64,000 nucleotides of DNA from Microthyrium microscopicum (Eukaryota > Ascomycota > Dothideomycetes > Microthyriales > Microthyriaceae), in NCBI GenBank assembly GCA_010405405.1, contig MU004237.1, forward strand, positions 1,623,345 through 1,687,344. Reading direction: 5' to 3'. The notes under the pieces are model-generated. The model was not told the origin of the DNA, ran no database searches, and saw nothing but the letters and a program-made list of their open reading frames with translations. A program made the translations under genes and the position numbers. Numbering within the stretch: the first letter of the stretch is position 1; every line of letters begins with the position of its first letter. Shown here one piece after another: positions 1 to 11,725 of the stretch.

Positions 1-1512
1 GCACTGTTTCAGCCAATGGCGCAATAGATGGCATAAAGAAATCTCCGATATTTGACGAACGAATGAATGAATGTAGTTAATATAAAGAGCGATTGTTATA
101 TGATGAATGAATGCATAATGTAAAAAGGAATACAGAAACAGCAACGAAGGAGACGCATCAGGAGAAAAAATCAGCAGCCAGTGGAGTAACTGTGGACGCG
201 ATCGCCTTAAAGTCCAATTCCGGAGAGAAAGCACTCATCGCGTTGAAGGCTTGAAATGGGTGCAAGATTCATGGTTCAAATCTTCTGGCTTCTAGACGGT
301 AGCTAGCCGCAAAGTACAATACGAGTTAGCCTGGGGCAGAATTGGGTGAAGTTGAACGCCATGGCGAGAATAATCACGTTGGGTTTGCTGAATCTAGATG
401 GCTGACGGTGGAGGAACAATACGCTAAGCGTACAAGGCGACGCCCCCTAAAGAGTGGAGCGCTGAAGAACATTCTTGAGAACGTGGTATAGAAGAATTGT
501 AGTACCCCAATTTGGTTGTAAATTCCCGAGTGATTATTCGGGAAACGTTGTAAGAAGATCCAAACTTGCTGCGATTATGCGATAGGAGATGTTGTCCTTC
601 GAATCCACTAGTGTTGAGGTCAAAGTAGGGAATGAAGAGCAAATCTTGGCAGCCTTGAAGGTTAGAGGCTCTTAAAGTACGGAGCTGTGATTTGTGGGGT
701 CTCCATAATGATCGGAGACACGAAAACACGCACGACACGCGTGAGATATTTTTATGCTTTGATTCTCAAGACGCTAGAATCAATCCACGCGTTTGTCAAG
801 AAGGCTAATTCGTGGGGTTAGTATGATCTCGACTGCTTGTCCTTCCAACATCTTCTTGATGTTCAGGAGTCAGGAGTTCAGGTCGTTTCTGGAGTTCGGA
901 CAGAAGGAAGCTCGCAAGAAGGTGGCTTTGAAGTTGTCAACGTTCGAGCTCCACTTCAATTGTCACAATGGGGTCCAAAATACAAAATGTCCAACCATCG
1001 CAGCAGGCGTAGGACCAGATTGTGAATTGACTCTCAGGCGATAAACCCAAGCAAACCGGGGGTACAGAACCAGAAGAGATATTGGTGAAGCTGCAAAGAC
1101 ATGTAAATGATCAAGGTAACAAGCTGATGTGTGAGGAGAGCTGCGAGAGTAGGGAGCATCTTGATCTGTATGACGTCGACTTGCCCACATCTGACTACTC
1201 TTGAGTGGTGACACGACAGCTTCTTATTCTCTGTAATCCGAGTATATACTTATGATCTTTCCATAGGAGATGAAGCACTCGATGATACATCATCATGAAA
1301 GACAGACATAACTGGTAGCATTGAAGTTGAACATTGAAGAGCAGGAACCACGTGCGACATCTGGATACCCCTTATCGGCCCGATCACGGCAATCTACCCG
1401 CACATCTGCGTTCCGGAGGCACGTGCAGTCCTCCACAGGCAGCCGCAGCTCCATCTCTAACATCGTCCTTCATTTATCCTGCTTGCTGGTTTATTCTTTT
1501 AACCATGGCATT
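1..1512. other. Intergenic, no gene supported
   Basis: Short open frames occur on both strands (longest about 100 codons), but none has recognisable domains or a convincing start and splice structure. The first 100 bases carry short GAATGAAT-type simple sequence. The last 200 bases are probably the promoter and 5' leader of the splicing-factor gene that starts at 1513. Confidence 0.5.
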
Positions 1513-3190
1513 ATGGCTACGCGCATACCCTTCCCTCGCGATCCCGAACAGTTCGATAAAGACGACCGAGTCTCGTTCGACAAAATTGAAAACAAATGGA
1601 TTCTGGAAGATGATTTCGATCAATCAGAGTGGGAATTCAACGAACTCGTAGGGAAATGGGTTGCCGTCCAACAGATAGATGCGACCGTACTTGAACGTTA
1701 TAATCAGGCGTATGCGGTTCCTGGTGTATCCGATGAGGCGGAGACTGCGGCAACGAAGCGCAAGCGTGAACAACTGGCAAATGGAGAGGTAAGAATCCAT
1801 GGCGCAAAACCATCTTGGTGTTTCCCCATTAGCAGAGCATGTTATCGCGACCATTGAGTGGTATAGGAACTACATGGCGGCAGCCAGAGCCAAGATCATG
1901 GGGCTTTCAGCAAGGATCTATATAGCATGTATAACAGACACCCGTAGCACTCAGTGGCCATCATAACATGTTCTCCTCAACTTAATTGATCGCTATTAGG
2001 TGGACAAAATGACTGGCGTGCTTCCATTCGTTCGCTGGCTGGCATCGTCGGCTAGACGAAGAGCCTGCTTCCTCTTCGTTCAAGAATGCAATGGCTGCTA
2101 CTGCAACCAATTGTCGCGCCACTTATTTTGTTCACCTGTTCACCTGTTCGCAGACGTCTACTGCCCATGATGGGTTCAACGTCATTGTATATCGATAGCA
2201 TGCACTAACAAAATCCAGGCTTCTGGCACAAACAAACGAAAAAAGCCCGATCAACCCAAAACCGAACGCAAGAACACCGCAGTATACGTGACTGGCCTTC
2301 CACAAGACACCGACATCGAAGAAGTAAACACCGTCTTCTCCAAATACGGAGTCATTGCCGAAGAAATCGATAGCGGTCTACCACGAATCAAGATATACAA
2401 GGACGATGATGGCAAACTCAAAGGCGATGCTCTGGTTGTATACTTCCGACCAGAGTCAGTGGCACTGGCAATTCAAATGCTGGATGATACCGACTTTCGT
2501 TTCGGGCAAACAGGTCCGGATGGCACTTTGAAAGTCAAAGCCGCAGAATATACATACAAAAAGACCAAAGAAGCGCCTGGTGTTCAAAAGAATAGCAAGG
2601 ATAAGAATAAGATCATCAAAAAGACACAGAAGTTGAACAGGTATGTTCTTACCATCTGATTCTCAAGACACTGCTAACTGTGCTTTAGCAAACTCACCAA
2701 CTGGGACGACGAAGACTCTCCACCACCAAAACGAAACCCCAAGTGGGACAAGCTAGTCATCCTGAAGCACATGTTCACATTGAAAGAACTAGAAGAAGAC
2801 CCTGTTTCAATCCTCGATATCAAGGAAGATATTCGTGAAGAAGGCGAGAGACTTGGTCAAGTCACAAACGTTGTTTTATACGATAAAGAGCCCGAGGGAA
2901 TTGTCACCATACGCTTTTCATCGGCAGAATCTGCCATGAAATGTGTCCATGTATGTAAAGATTCCAACTCAATCAGACCATTGCTAATAATCATACAGCT
3001 TATGGACGGACGATCATATGGCGGTCAAAAGGTTGTGGCCTATATCTCCGATGGAAGTGAAAGATTCAAGAAATCGGATGTAAAGAAGGCCGCCATAGCA
3101 GACGATGATGACGAGGAGGAGCAGGAGAGACTTGACGAGTTTGGCGCTTGGCTTGAGGGCAAGACTGAGAGTACGGCGCAAGGTACATGA
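1513..3190 (+). CDS. CUS2: U2 snRNP-associated splicing factor, Cus2/Tat-SF1 family
   Basis: Exons 1513-1788, 2219-2640, 2689-2950 and 2999-3190 give 383 residues. The family binds the U2 snRNP protein SF3b1 in the nucleus and helps U2 snRNA folding and prespliceosome assembly. The N-terminus (MATRIPFPRD) is acidic and aromatic. A first RRM follows at about residues 112-200, with RNP2-like AVYVTGLP and RNP1-like GDALVVYF. A second RRM at about 255-345 has the layout of a U2AF-homology motif, with an acidic helix and a loop reading R325-S-Y in place of the usual R-x-F. The C-terminus is an acidic DDDDEEEQE stretch. The ATG at 1513 was chosen because its frame matches the family; a nearby ATG at 1505 is in another frame. 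Intron 1 is 430 bp, much longer than the other two (48 bp each). Family assignment is firm; the exon 1 border is less certain. Confidence 0.88.
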
Positions 3191-6100
3191 CAGGAGACCT
3201 GTATCAATGTCCATGTTCTCAGCATAATGTATAGTTTTGTATAAAAAAAGGACGGGCAGAATCCCAAATGAACCGCAATCCTGCCTGAATGACCATGATG
3301 GAACCCTCAACTTCTGCAGAATCCGCTGTTCTATGAGCGCCGAGGTGGTCACCATGTTTATTCCCAAAGCTCAACAATTAATACCATCCACAAGCACCCT
3401 TGGCACCAATTGACTATCGAATACCTTGCTCGCCACAGATACACACATACCATCCACTCACACAAACCAACCACAAGCAAATCAAGCCACCCTCCACATC
3501 ATAGGCAATGCTACCCGCATCACATCGAATACGAAATACGAAGAAAAATCCGGCATTCTGGCCCGTTCCTGGCGCGTCCACCGGCTCGGGAAAGCACAGA
3601 ATAGTTCGTCTGTACCCTCGGCACTTGCGTTAGAACATCTGCATACTGCAATGAAAGGACTAAAGGACGAAAGGACTTCAGGGTCCAGCGTGGGATGGGA
3701 ATGGAGATAGTTTTCCTCCAAAAGCAAAAGCAACAACTCTTAAAGAAAGTACTAGGGGACGAAATAGTGTGTGTGTCTCTAAGATTTAAGCGATGTACAT
3801 CCTAGGCGTTAAATTGGGCGTCATTGGTTCTGGGGTAATTGTATTTAGTTCCTTCAAAATGGTAGAGATGGCGAATTCTTTGGCTTGTAATAGGATATGA
3901 AGTAATCCAAGCGAGAGTACCTCACGGCAAGAACCGACATTACGGTGCCAATATACTTTATTCAGGCAGACAAGTTACCTGCATATGCGCAAGTTAAACA
4001 TGCAATTGCTTGTTACTTTTTATTGTTTGGTGGGGGACATCGATGAACCTTTTTTTCCAATATAAGGGCCGAAGGATTCTTTGCATGCAATTTACGGTTC
4101 ATTATCTTGAAAGTAGGCCCGCCGGCGAACGATTTGAGAGATAGTGTGTTATTTTTGTTGTTCATATGTATCTATCTATTGCCTGGTATGTATGTAGTTC
4201 TTTTTTTTTGTTTCTGAGATTCTTCTTGCGACTCGCGAGATATTTTGTATGGAATGCTTGGATGTGTGATAGGATAGAGGGAGAAAAAGAGATGTGAATG
4301 GCGGGATCAATGGCGATTGCATTATCGGGTTCGAGTCGCTGGGTGCATGATCCGCGGTTTGCATGGCTTGGATCCGAATTGATAATGCTAGTTGGGACAT
4401 GGTATTGCTCTACTGGGACGTGGTGTTGCTCTGCTGGAACATGGTGATGGACCTGGAATGTGGCGATGAAGGAAAGGGGAGGTTTGCTTTTGTCTTTCGG
4501 GGATCACTGACGGCCTTTGATGGTCTATGGATTTTAGTCTGGAGACACGTATCCCAGTATTTGCTGGGTGGTAGGGCATTAGATCAGCAATATTCAACGA
4601 TGTCAGAACGGATACTCGTCAAACCGTTGATATGTGGGTGTACTGGCATGACTGAGGTGGGTATAACGTGGCTTTGACAGGTCTGACACCTGGAGCAGTG
4701 GAGGCATCCTTGGAGGCGAGTGGCTGATAGGTAATTGTTGCATATCATTGCTGAATGCTACCTCCACGAGCAGGGCAATGAAACATGGATTCCAGCCTCT
4801 GATATCTTGTTTGCTTGCAAATGGCCGCCGTGATAACTACCGCCCAAGCCGAACTACGGTTTGAGAAAGTGTGGTTGTTACAACCTGGGTGCCAACCACG
4901 AGGTTTGAAAATCACAATTACAAGTTTGACAGGTCATGTTTAGGCCAGCATCATGGCGGTGAAAAGAAGCAAGATGTTCCAGTGACGAATGGGAGAGGAA
5001 AGAAGTCAAAGGCATGTACGGGGGTTGTCAGATGGTCTACTGGTAAGATAATCGTTGCGCATGTCGCCAGGCTATCGCCAAGCTATTGAACGGCCAAGTC
5101 GGTGATGGTGAAAGATGCACAAGCTTTTGCAAGTGTGTTTGTGCTTGATGCATGTTATTTGCAGAGTCAAGGAGCTCAGTAAGGCTGGGTGGTGGTGATA
5201 GAAATGGTACGATTGGGAGGCTTGGCGCATATAAATTTGGCGCGGTGTTGATTGAAGTGTTGAGGTGTTGAGGGGCCTGGGGAAGGGATAAGTGATCGAC
5301 ATGACCCATGAATTGCGTCTAAATTGACCCTGGCACTCCCGGCACACGAGCTCAAGCTCTGGCACTCTGCACAATCACGGTCAATGCCAAGTGGAGAGAC
5401 GTTGTGGAGTGATACTCAATACACTACAGGCAGTAGGACCGAGTAGGTACGATAGATTGTACTACGAAGGCAGCGCGGGATAAGATATTTTGAGCTGCGG
5501 GCCATGAAGCTTGTCTGCTTGTCTACCTCGTGGAAAATGACAAGTTTGCAGGAAAAAGAAGCTTAGACAAAGTGATCATGGTTAGAATGACCCAGCGTAC
5601 CCAGCTACGGTACCCAGGGAGTGGTACGATGTGTGAAAGGGCCCCAAGACAGTCGGGCGGCTCAGAGATGCAGGACAGTAAGCGCAAGCGTGGGGAGCGT
5701 AATAGGATTGGCAAAAGCAGGAAAAGCAGCAGAGCGGGCAACTGATAAGGGCGTTCAAAGACGGGTACGAACCCCAGTACCGCCTGGACCATTTAGGGGT
5801 GGGGAGGGAGAGGAAATCCAATCAGTTGAGGTTGTTGGCGACAATATTGTTTAAGCTGGCTGGTGTTGTGGGTAGACCAGGGCAGACTGAGCAGGCAAGC
5901 CCAGGAGAGTGGAGATGGTTTTTTGACTCTTTGTCGGAAGCGAACAGCCCAGACTGTGGTCCAAGAGCCCACGCGGCCCGAAGCTATTCTTGTTTGATCA
6001 ACTATAGAGATTAGTCAGGAAGATATTGCAACAGCTCAATGTTTTTCTCTCTCTTTGGAGTATAGAGACTCTCTTGAGTAGTGTAAGTTGACTTCCTAAA

Positions 6101-6967
6101 CAGGACTAGTAGCGGCCTTGGTAGAGATAGTGGCTTTTCCCTTGTTCCGGCATGACCCTGGAGCAGTCTGATCCAATCCTGTCCCATCAATCGATCCTCC
6201 ACTACGCTGGGTAGCCCAGGCTTGCATTTGGCTCTGCTTAACGGACTCACAGACTCAACGCTCTTTTGCGGCTTGCCTGCAGTTCTGGCTGACCTCTCGC
6301 CGGACTAACTGGCAAAAAATGGGAGAGCCAGTCTAACTGCTCTTGTCCTTCCCTGTACTCTAGAGTAGGCCATACACACTCCTTTAACCCCCCAAAAAAT
6401 CCCACCCCAGACCTTCAATTGATCAAAGATCCCATGCTGGCCCGGTTGCTTGACTTGATCTGCTTGTCTGCTTTTGCTAAAAACACTCCAAAAGCCATTT
6501 CAAGCCAACAACCTTTAACTTCAAATCCGCGCCATCTTCTTCAATTATACCACCTACACCTTCTAACAACCCATCCGAGCACCACCAGCGCCAATCTGTC
6601 TCGCCCTTCTACTGAACTTGGTCCGCCTTTGATCAATCCTCTATCTGGTCCTTCCTTTGCGTTTGCGGTTATTTTGCATTAGAGATTGCGGCCCCGCGGA
6701 CTCCTACTTTCCAAGACACTCTGACGGTCCTATTGTCGGCTTCACTGCTTGACAGTCTGGTGGACTTAATTTTCCGGATACTACATCTTTGTTAAACCTT
6801 TCATTTCAATCACCTCTGGATCCTGTATCTCGTCACTCTTTACCTGAGCTGGTTGATAGACTATCCACTCCCCACGCCCTGCGCCTTACAACATCTCATT
6901 CTCCTTATATTATCTTCCACCAGTATTAAGAACTACTCAACCTACTATTTCTTGAGGGGACGACATC
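3191..6967. other. Long intergenic region and ammonium-transporter leader
   Basis: No coding gene is supported in these 3.8 kb. Open frames are short, unspliced and unlike any family I know. Positions 4393-4450 hold an imperfect 21-bp tandem repeat. The last 600 bases before 6968 are rich in C and T, as in fungal promoters and 5' leaders, so much of this is probably control region for the ammonium transporter. Confidence 0.5.
6854..6915. promoter_or_regulatory. GATA-factor type motifs upstream of ammonium transporter
   Basis: TGATAG (6854-6859, + strand) and AGATAA (read on the minus strand, 6910-6915) match the HGATAR consensus of AreA/Nit2-type nitrogen regulators. They lie 50-115 bases before the transporter ATG. 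Further matches lie at 5046-5051 and 5743-5748. Six-base motifs are common by chance, so the link to nitrogen control is inference from the gene's role. Confidence 0.35.
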
Positions 6968-8756
6968 ATGAGCATTCCCGCTACGGCCACGGACCCGTAT
7001 GTCGTTAAAATACCTTATCCCACAGATGGAAGTCTCCCCGCAACCGGAGGAGATTCATTAACACAAGACTTGAATCTCTATTACAATGTTAGCATTGTCT
7101 CTGTCTTTTCGCATACTTATGTCTAACATCTCTTCAGGCCGGCGATATAGCATGGATTCTCACATCAACAGCCCTCGTCTTACTGATGATTCCAGGTGTT
7201 GGGTAAGCTATACAAACTACAACTGATAAGCATTTAACTGACAATCACAGCTTCTTTTACTCTGGTCTAGCTAGAAGAAAGTCTGCTCTTTCATTATTAT
7301 GGCTCTCAGTAATGGGAACTGCTGTAATATCGTTGCAATGGTTCTTCTGGGGCTATTCTCTTGCCTTTTCTCACACCGCAAGCAAGTTTATCGGAAACCT
7401 TGATAACATCGGTCTACGCGGTGTTCTAGGTCAACCATCGGTTGGAAGTCATCTAATCCCAGATCTTCTATATGCTGTCTACCAATGCATGTTCGCCTGT
7501 ATTACGTGAGTATTCTGCCTCTAAATTCATAAAGCATATACTGATTGGAATAGGGTCGTTCTTGCCGTAGGCGCTGTAGCAGAACGAGGTCGCATGCTAC
7601 CATGTCTTCTATACATGTTCATCTGGTCTACCCTCATCTACGATCCAATTGCTTGCTGGACCTGGAATCCTCGTGGATGGATCGCCATTAAGGGTGGCCT
7701 CGATTTCGCCGGTGGTACCCCCGTTCATATCTCCAGTGGTACTGCAGCTCTGGCCTATTCGTACATGCTCGGAAAACGACGAGGACATGGTACTCAAGAA
7801 CTCAACTATCGTCCCCATAACGTTACCCACATTGTCATTGGCACAGTCTTCCTATGGGTCGGCTGGTTTGGATTCAACGCCGGTTCAGCTTTGGGCGCAA
7901 ATCTCAGAGCTGTCATGGCTGCTGTCGTCACCAATCTCGCTGCTTGTGTTGGAGGAATGACTTGGTGCCTCGTTGATTATCGGTTGGAAAAGAAGTGGTC
8001 AACAGTCGGCTTCTGCTCCGGTGTTATTGCCGGGTTAGTTGCTATTACACCAGGATCCGGATACGTCCCAGCTTGGGCCGCTGTTGTTTTCGGTGTATGC
8101 GGTGGTGTGTGCTGCAACTATGCCACCAAGCTCAAGTACTTCCTCCGATGCGACGATGCTCTCGATATCTTTGCCGTTCATGGAATTGGCGGCCTTGTTG
8201 GTAACATTCTTACTGGATTCTTTGCTGCGTAAGTACTTGCTTCCTCGCATAAAATAACGACTAACCCTGCAAAGCGATTACATAGCACATCTAGATGGTT
8301 ACACCGTCATCGACGGAGGTTGGTTAAACCACCATTGGATTCAATTAGGCTATCAACTCGCCGACTCCTTCTCCGGTGGCGCATACTCCTTCTTTGGAAC
8401 CTGCATCATTCTAGGAATCCTCGATTTTATCGGCCGTTACATTCCCGCCCTTCGCCTACGCGCATCACCCGAAGAAGAAATTCTCGGAATTGACGATGTT
8501 GAAATCGGCGAATTTGCCGTACGTTCACTCCCACTGCCTTGTGCCAAACTCGTTTGCTAACTTTTATTTGTAGTACGATTACGTGGAACTATCCCGCGAC
8601 GTAAAACCACTCGAAGACGACGACTTGTCGCAAAACTCAGGTGCCGCCGAATACATGCCCGGTCAGGCGTATATTCCTGACGAACATCCAGAAAAGAGCC
8701 ACGAATCGACGCGCTCGACACAACCTTTACGCGATCTGCAATTTGTCGACCAATAA
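6968..8756 (+). CDS. MEP2: Ammonium transporter, Amt/Mep2 family
   Basis: Exons 6968-7087, 7138-7202, 7251-7505, 7554-8228, 8275-8518 and 8574-8756 give 513 residues, normal for fungal Mep proteins. It is a plasma-membrane ammonium permease with about 11 membrane segments. The signature FAGGTPVHISSG and the late VHGIGGLVGN are present, so both pore histidines are kept (about H205 and H356). Yeast Mep1/Mep3 carry Glu at the first site, so this is the Mep2 type, which in several fungi also acts as an ammonium sensor for filamentous growth. Each splice phase rebuilds the conserved sequence (for example GVG|FFYSG and ACIT|VVLAV). The cytosolic tail from about residue 440 is acidic and hydrophilic, as in regulated Mep2 proteins. 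GATA-type motifs upstream suggest nitrogen repression. The sensing role here is inferred, not seen. Confidence 0.95.
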
Positions 8757-9769
8757 ACCTCCCCCGAGCGAAGCGAGGCCTCTCTTCATCTTCTCCCTCG
8801 GAGTCCTCCTCTCACGAATCCCTACCGTAGGGCCCTTTTTCGCAGAAAAAATAATGCATATAAACCTTCCTCCCTCCACCTCTCAAAACCCGCGGAGGCT
8901 ATTCTAATTCCCCTCGAATTCACCCTGGCGTTATCCGACCATCAGTCCTATCTATATTCCTGACTCGGCTGTCAATACTCTGTCATTTTTGCAAAAGGTG
9001 GTAGTTGTGTTTGTCTGGGTGTTTCTTTCGGGGAATACCATTTTTTGTATATTGAGCATCGAAGAAGGAAAAGGGGTTTCATGGAGTCCAAATGGGTTGC
9101 AGCGGGAATTAGATGGGGATGCAGGTGATGAGGAGTTGTCATGAATGTCATGTTGGTGTTGTATGTATGTATGTGTGTAATGCAGTCAATAGCTTGAATT
9201 GATTGGAAGAGTTTTCTCTTGATTGAAAGATTGGTCTCATACTCTATCTCTTGAGTTACTGCTCCATCTCCTGTCTCTGTAAGTAATCTACCCACCCTCC
9301 TGGTAATGTCAACACTCCTTTCTGCGTACAGATATCACCACTCGCGGATCGCTTAATTCTGCTCCTCTCTTCTAAGCTAGCGAGCTGCCCTATTTTTATT
9401 CTTTACCAAAGCTCCTTTCCTTGAAATTGGATCACCATCTCGCTTGCTGTATCAATGCGCGCCTCGGTTGTCATATGTTTCAACAAGTTGTTTAGCAAAT
9501 GAGCTATTAACAGATGAAACGAAACATGACTAGATAAGTTCAAGACGCTATCAGGAGTGTTGCAAAGAGGCATTAGTCAATAGAATAGACTTGCTATCTA
9601 TACATCATCTAACTAGCCGTGCTAGCTTAGGTATGTACTAGACTATACATGCCTTTTCTCTCAATCACCACGTTCCGGCTCCTTTCGGACCTTCTCACTC
9701 GGCCCTTCTCACTCGACCTTCCTCAGTGGACACACTATCAGTTCAACAGCTAATCCGAATGTAAAAGAA
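8757..9769. other. Convergent 3' region, no gene
   Basis: This lies between the ends of two convergent genes (ammonium transporter and Rei1-like). Only short, unrecognisable open frames are present, so it probably holds two 3' untranslated regions and terminators. Confidence 0.5.
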
Positions 9770-10969
9770 TCAGTTGAAATTCCGACCCGGTCTTCCCGGT
9801 CCATCGGGTACATAGTACTTCCTTCGCTCCACAGACAATTCAATCGCCCATTGCCGTGCCTGCCGAGTAACCTTTTCTTTGCGTTGCATTTTACGCTCTG
9901 TTACCATGACTGCTTGCTTCTGCGCGTCACTGAGGCCTAGTAGACCCAGTTCGCCGCGCCGTGCTATCTGGCGGCTGCTGCTGCCTGATGTTCCTGTGGC
10001 TGCTGGTGTCTGGGTGTCCTCAGTTCCTTGGGCCTCTTGCTCGCGACTTATTTCGTCTTTTGGTTCCAGGGAGTCGTTGGTGATGGCTTTACGGGTCCGC
10101 TTGGACTGCGTGCGTTTTTTGAGTAGACAGTTCAGAGGGACGGGCGTGTGGGCGCGAGAAGTTATGAGCCTGCCGGAGGGGAGACGGAGCTCTGTGCTGG
10201 AGAGGGAATGAGGTTGTGGACTTTTCTGGAACTTTGATGGGCCGGGAACTGCTGGCGTGTTGTTCTCGTTCTGGTCTTCCTCTTCGTCTGAGTTGTCGGT
10301 GCTGCCGGAAAAGTCCCAGAAGTCGAGCAATTCAGACTCGGTGTCGAAGTTGATCATGCAGTGGCCCTTGTCGGCCATATGCTGGCGAATACCTTCTGCG
10401 GAATTGCGGGCTGTGCCGCAGTATAGACATTCGTGGTATTGGGAGATGATGAGACGGAGGTAGGTGATTAATGTTTGTTTGTCGACTAGGTGTTCTGGAT
10501 CAGGGATGAAGAAGCTGTGCTCGGAAAGCATGTGGGCTATATTTTGGTCAAGTGTGGTCGAGTCGGTTGAGCAGAAAAGACATTGTGAGGGAGCGACGTT
10601 TTTGATATCGCGGGATCCTTCTGATTCTTCTAGCTCAGACTCTTCGTCCTCGTCTTCAACGTCAAGGTCGAACATGTCTTTTTCAACACGAGCCATTTGC
10701 TCTTCGAATTTGTCGTGGAAGACTTCGTAGGTGATGGGTGGTAACTTGGCCATTTTGCGTTTGAGGTTGTATACACTGTTGAAGAGTCAGATATGGTCCG
10801 AGGCTTTGGCACGGGGTACTTACTGCCATGGTTGCTTCATGTGTTCTCTCTGAGCTTCAGATGTGCCGAATGATATAGCGCATGAGTTACATGGAAAGCG
10901 GTTAGATGTGGATGGAGCTGGAGAAGTCGATTCAGCGCTTGCGCCAGAGCCTGTTCCAGTGCCGACCAT
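9770..10969 (-). CDS. REI1: Cytoplasmic pre-60S factor, Rei1/Reh1-like zinc-finger protein
   Basis: Two exons (10969-10824 and 10775-9770) give 383 residues. Rei1/ZNF622 acts late in 60S subunit maturation in the cytoplasm, helping to recycle Arx1 and probing the exit tunnel. The first finger is C-x2-C-x12-H-x5-H and runs into WHVYNLKRKMAKLPP, the family hallmark of a U1-type finger. It is interrupted by the single 48-bp intron (donor GTAAGT). Two more C2H2 fingers follow (CLFC...H..H and CLYC...H..H), then the conserved SELLDFWDFS stretch. Near the C-terminus LGLLGLSDAQKQAV matches the family. The protein is shorter than many fungal Rei1 proteins, and its last 20 residues (RKYYVPDGPGRPGRNFN) differ from the NKQKHFRD-type end of classical Rei1. 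It may therefore be a Reh1-like or diverged copy, or the 3' end may be spliced differently. Confidence 0.82.
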
Positions 10970-11725
10970 GATGAGGTTTTTGGGTGGTCTCAATCGAGTG
11001 TCGGTCGTCAAGGAGATTGTTGTGTTGAAAGGGTTGATAGAGGTTGAGTGGTCAATATGGGGGAGTGTGAAATTATATCGGCAGGTTGAAGATATATGTA
11101 GTTTCAAGACTTTTGCTGGAGTCAACGGTCGTGGCTGAGCTGCTTCCTAGTCGCGATATATCTCCCGATGTAGAAGTAACAGTAACACAAAAGCTGCAAG
11201 GAGGCAAGGGCCGGGTGAAATTCATCCATTGACCTCAAATTTATTGACCAATCAACTCTCTCTCCAAGATGATTCATAATGACTCCAACAGCATGGCAAA
11301 ATGAATGGCGTTCTTCCATCAACTCTGATGGCTACCACTAGCACTGCTAACTAAAAGGTCCTTTAATTCCTATCGTATCTGATAAATATTCCCAAGCCCA
11401 ACACTCTTTATGGCAAATAAAGCACTCGATGACAGACCGTAGCGTCTAGGCGCGATCAGAGTTAATAGGAGTACGCCATTTATTTTGCCATGCCGTTGTG
11501 ACTCTACCAGGAGGTATAGTTATGGATTCAACTAACCTCAGCCTCCCAGCCACATTATTTTATGACTCTTTCATCCCTTTCAAAATCCTACTAAGGCTGG
11601 ACCAGGAGTATGGATCTGCTCTATTCTTTGCTGCGCCACCATACATGTAGGTAGCTTTGAATAAAATTCCAGTCACAACAAGACACCAACTATACTTTGC
11701 AAACCTTCCACTAGAGCTTGTCCTT
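10970..11725. other. Intergenic: Rei1-like promoter and sedolisin 3' region
   Basis: The region holds the upstream side of the Rei1-like gene and the downstream side of the sedolisin gene, both on the minus strand. No additional gene is supported. Confidence 0.5.

Noticed and set aside
265-290. GGTTCAAATC-like T-arm suggesting a tRNA
   Set aside because: The flanking five-base stems do not pair and no acceptor or anticodon arm is visible.
1505-1651. ATG at 1505 as start of the Cus2-like gene
   Set aside because: Its frame does not give the conserved N-terminus and stops without reaching an RRM.
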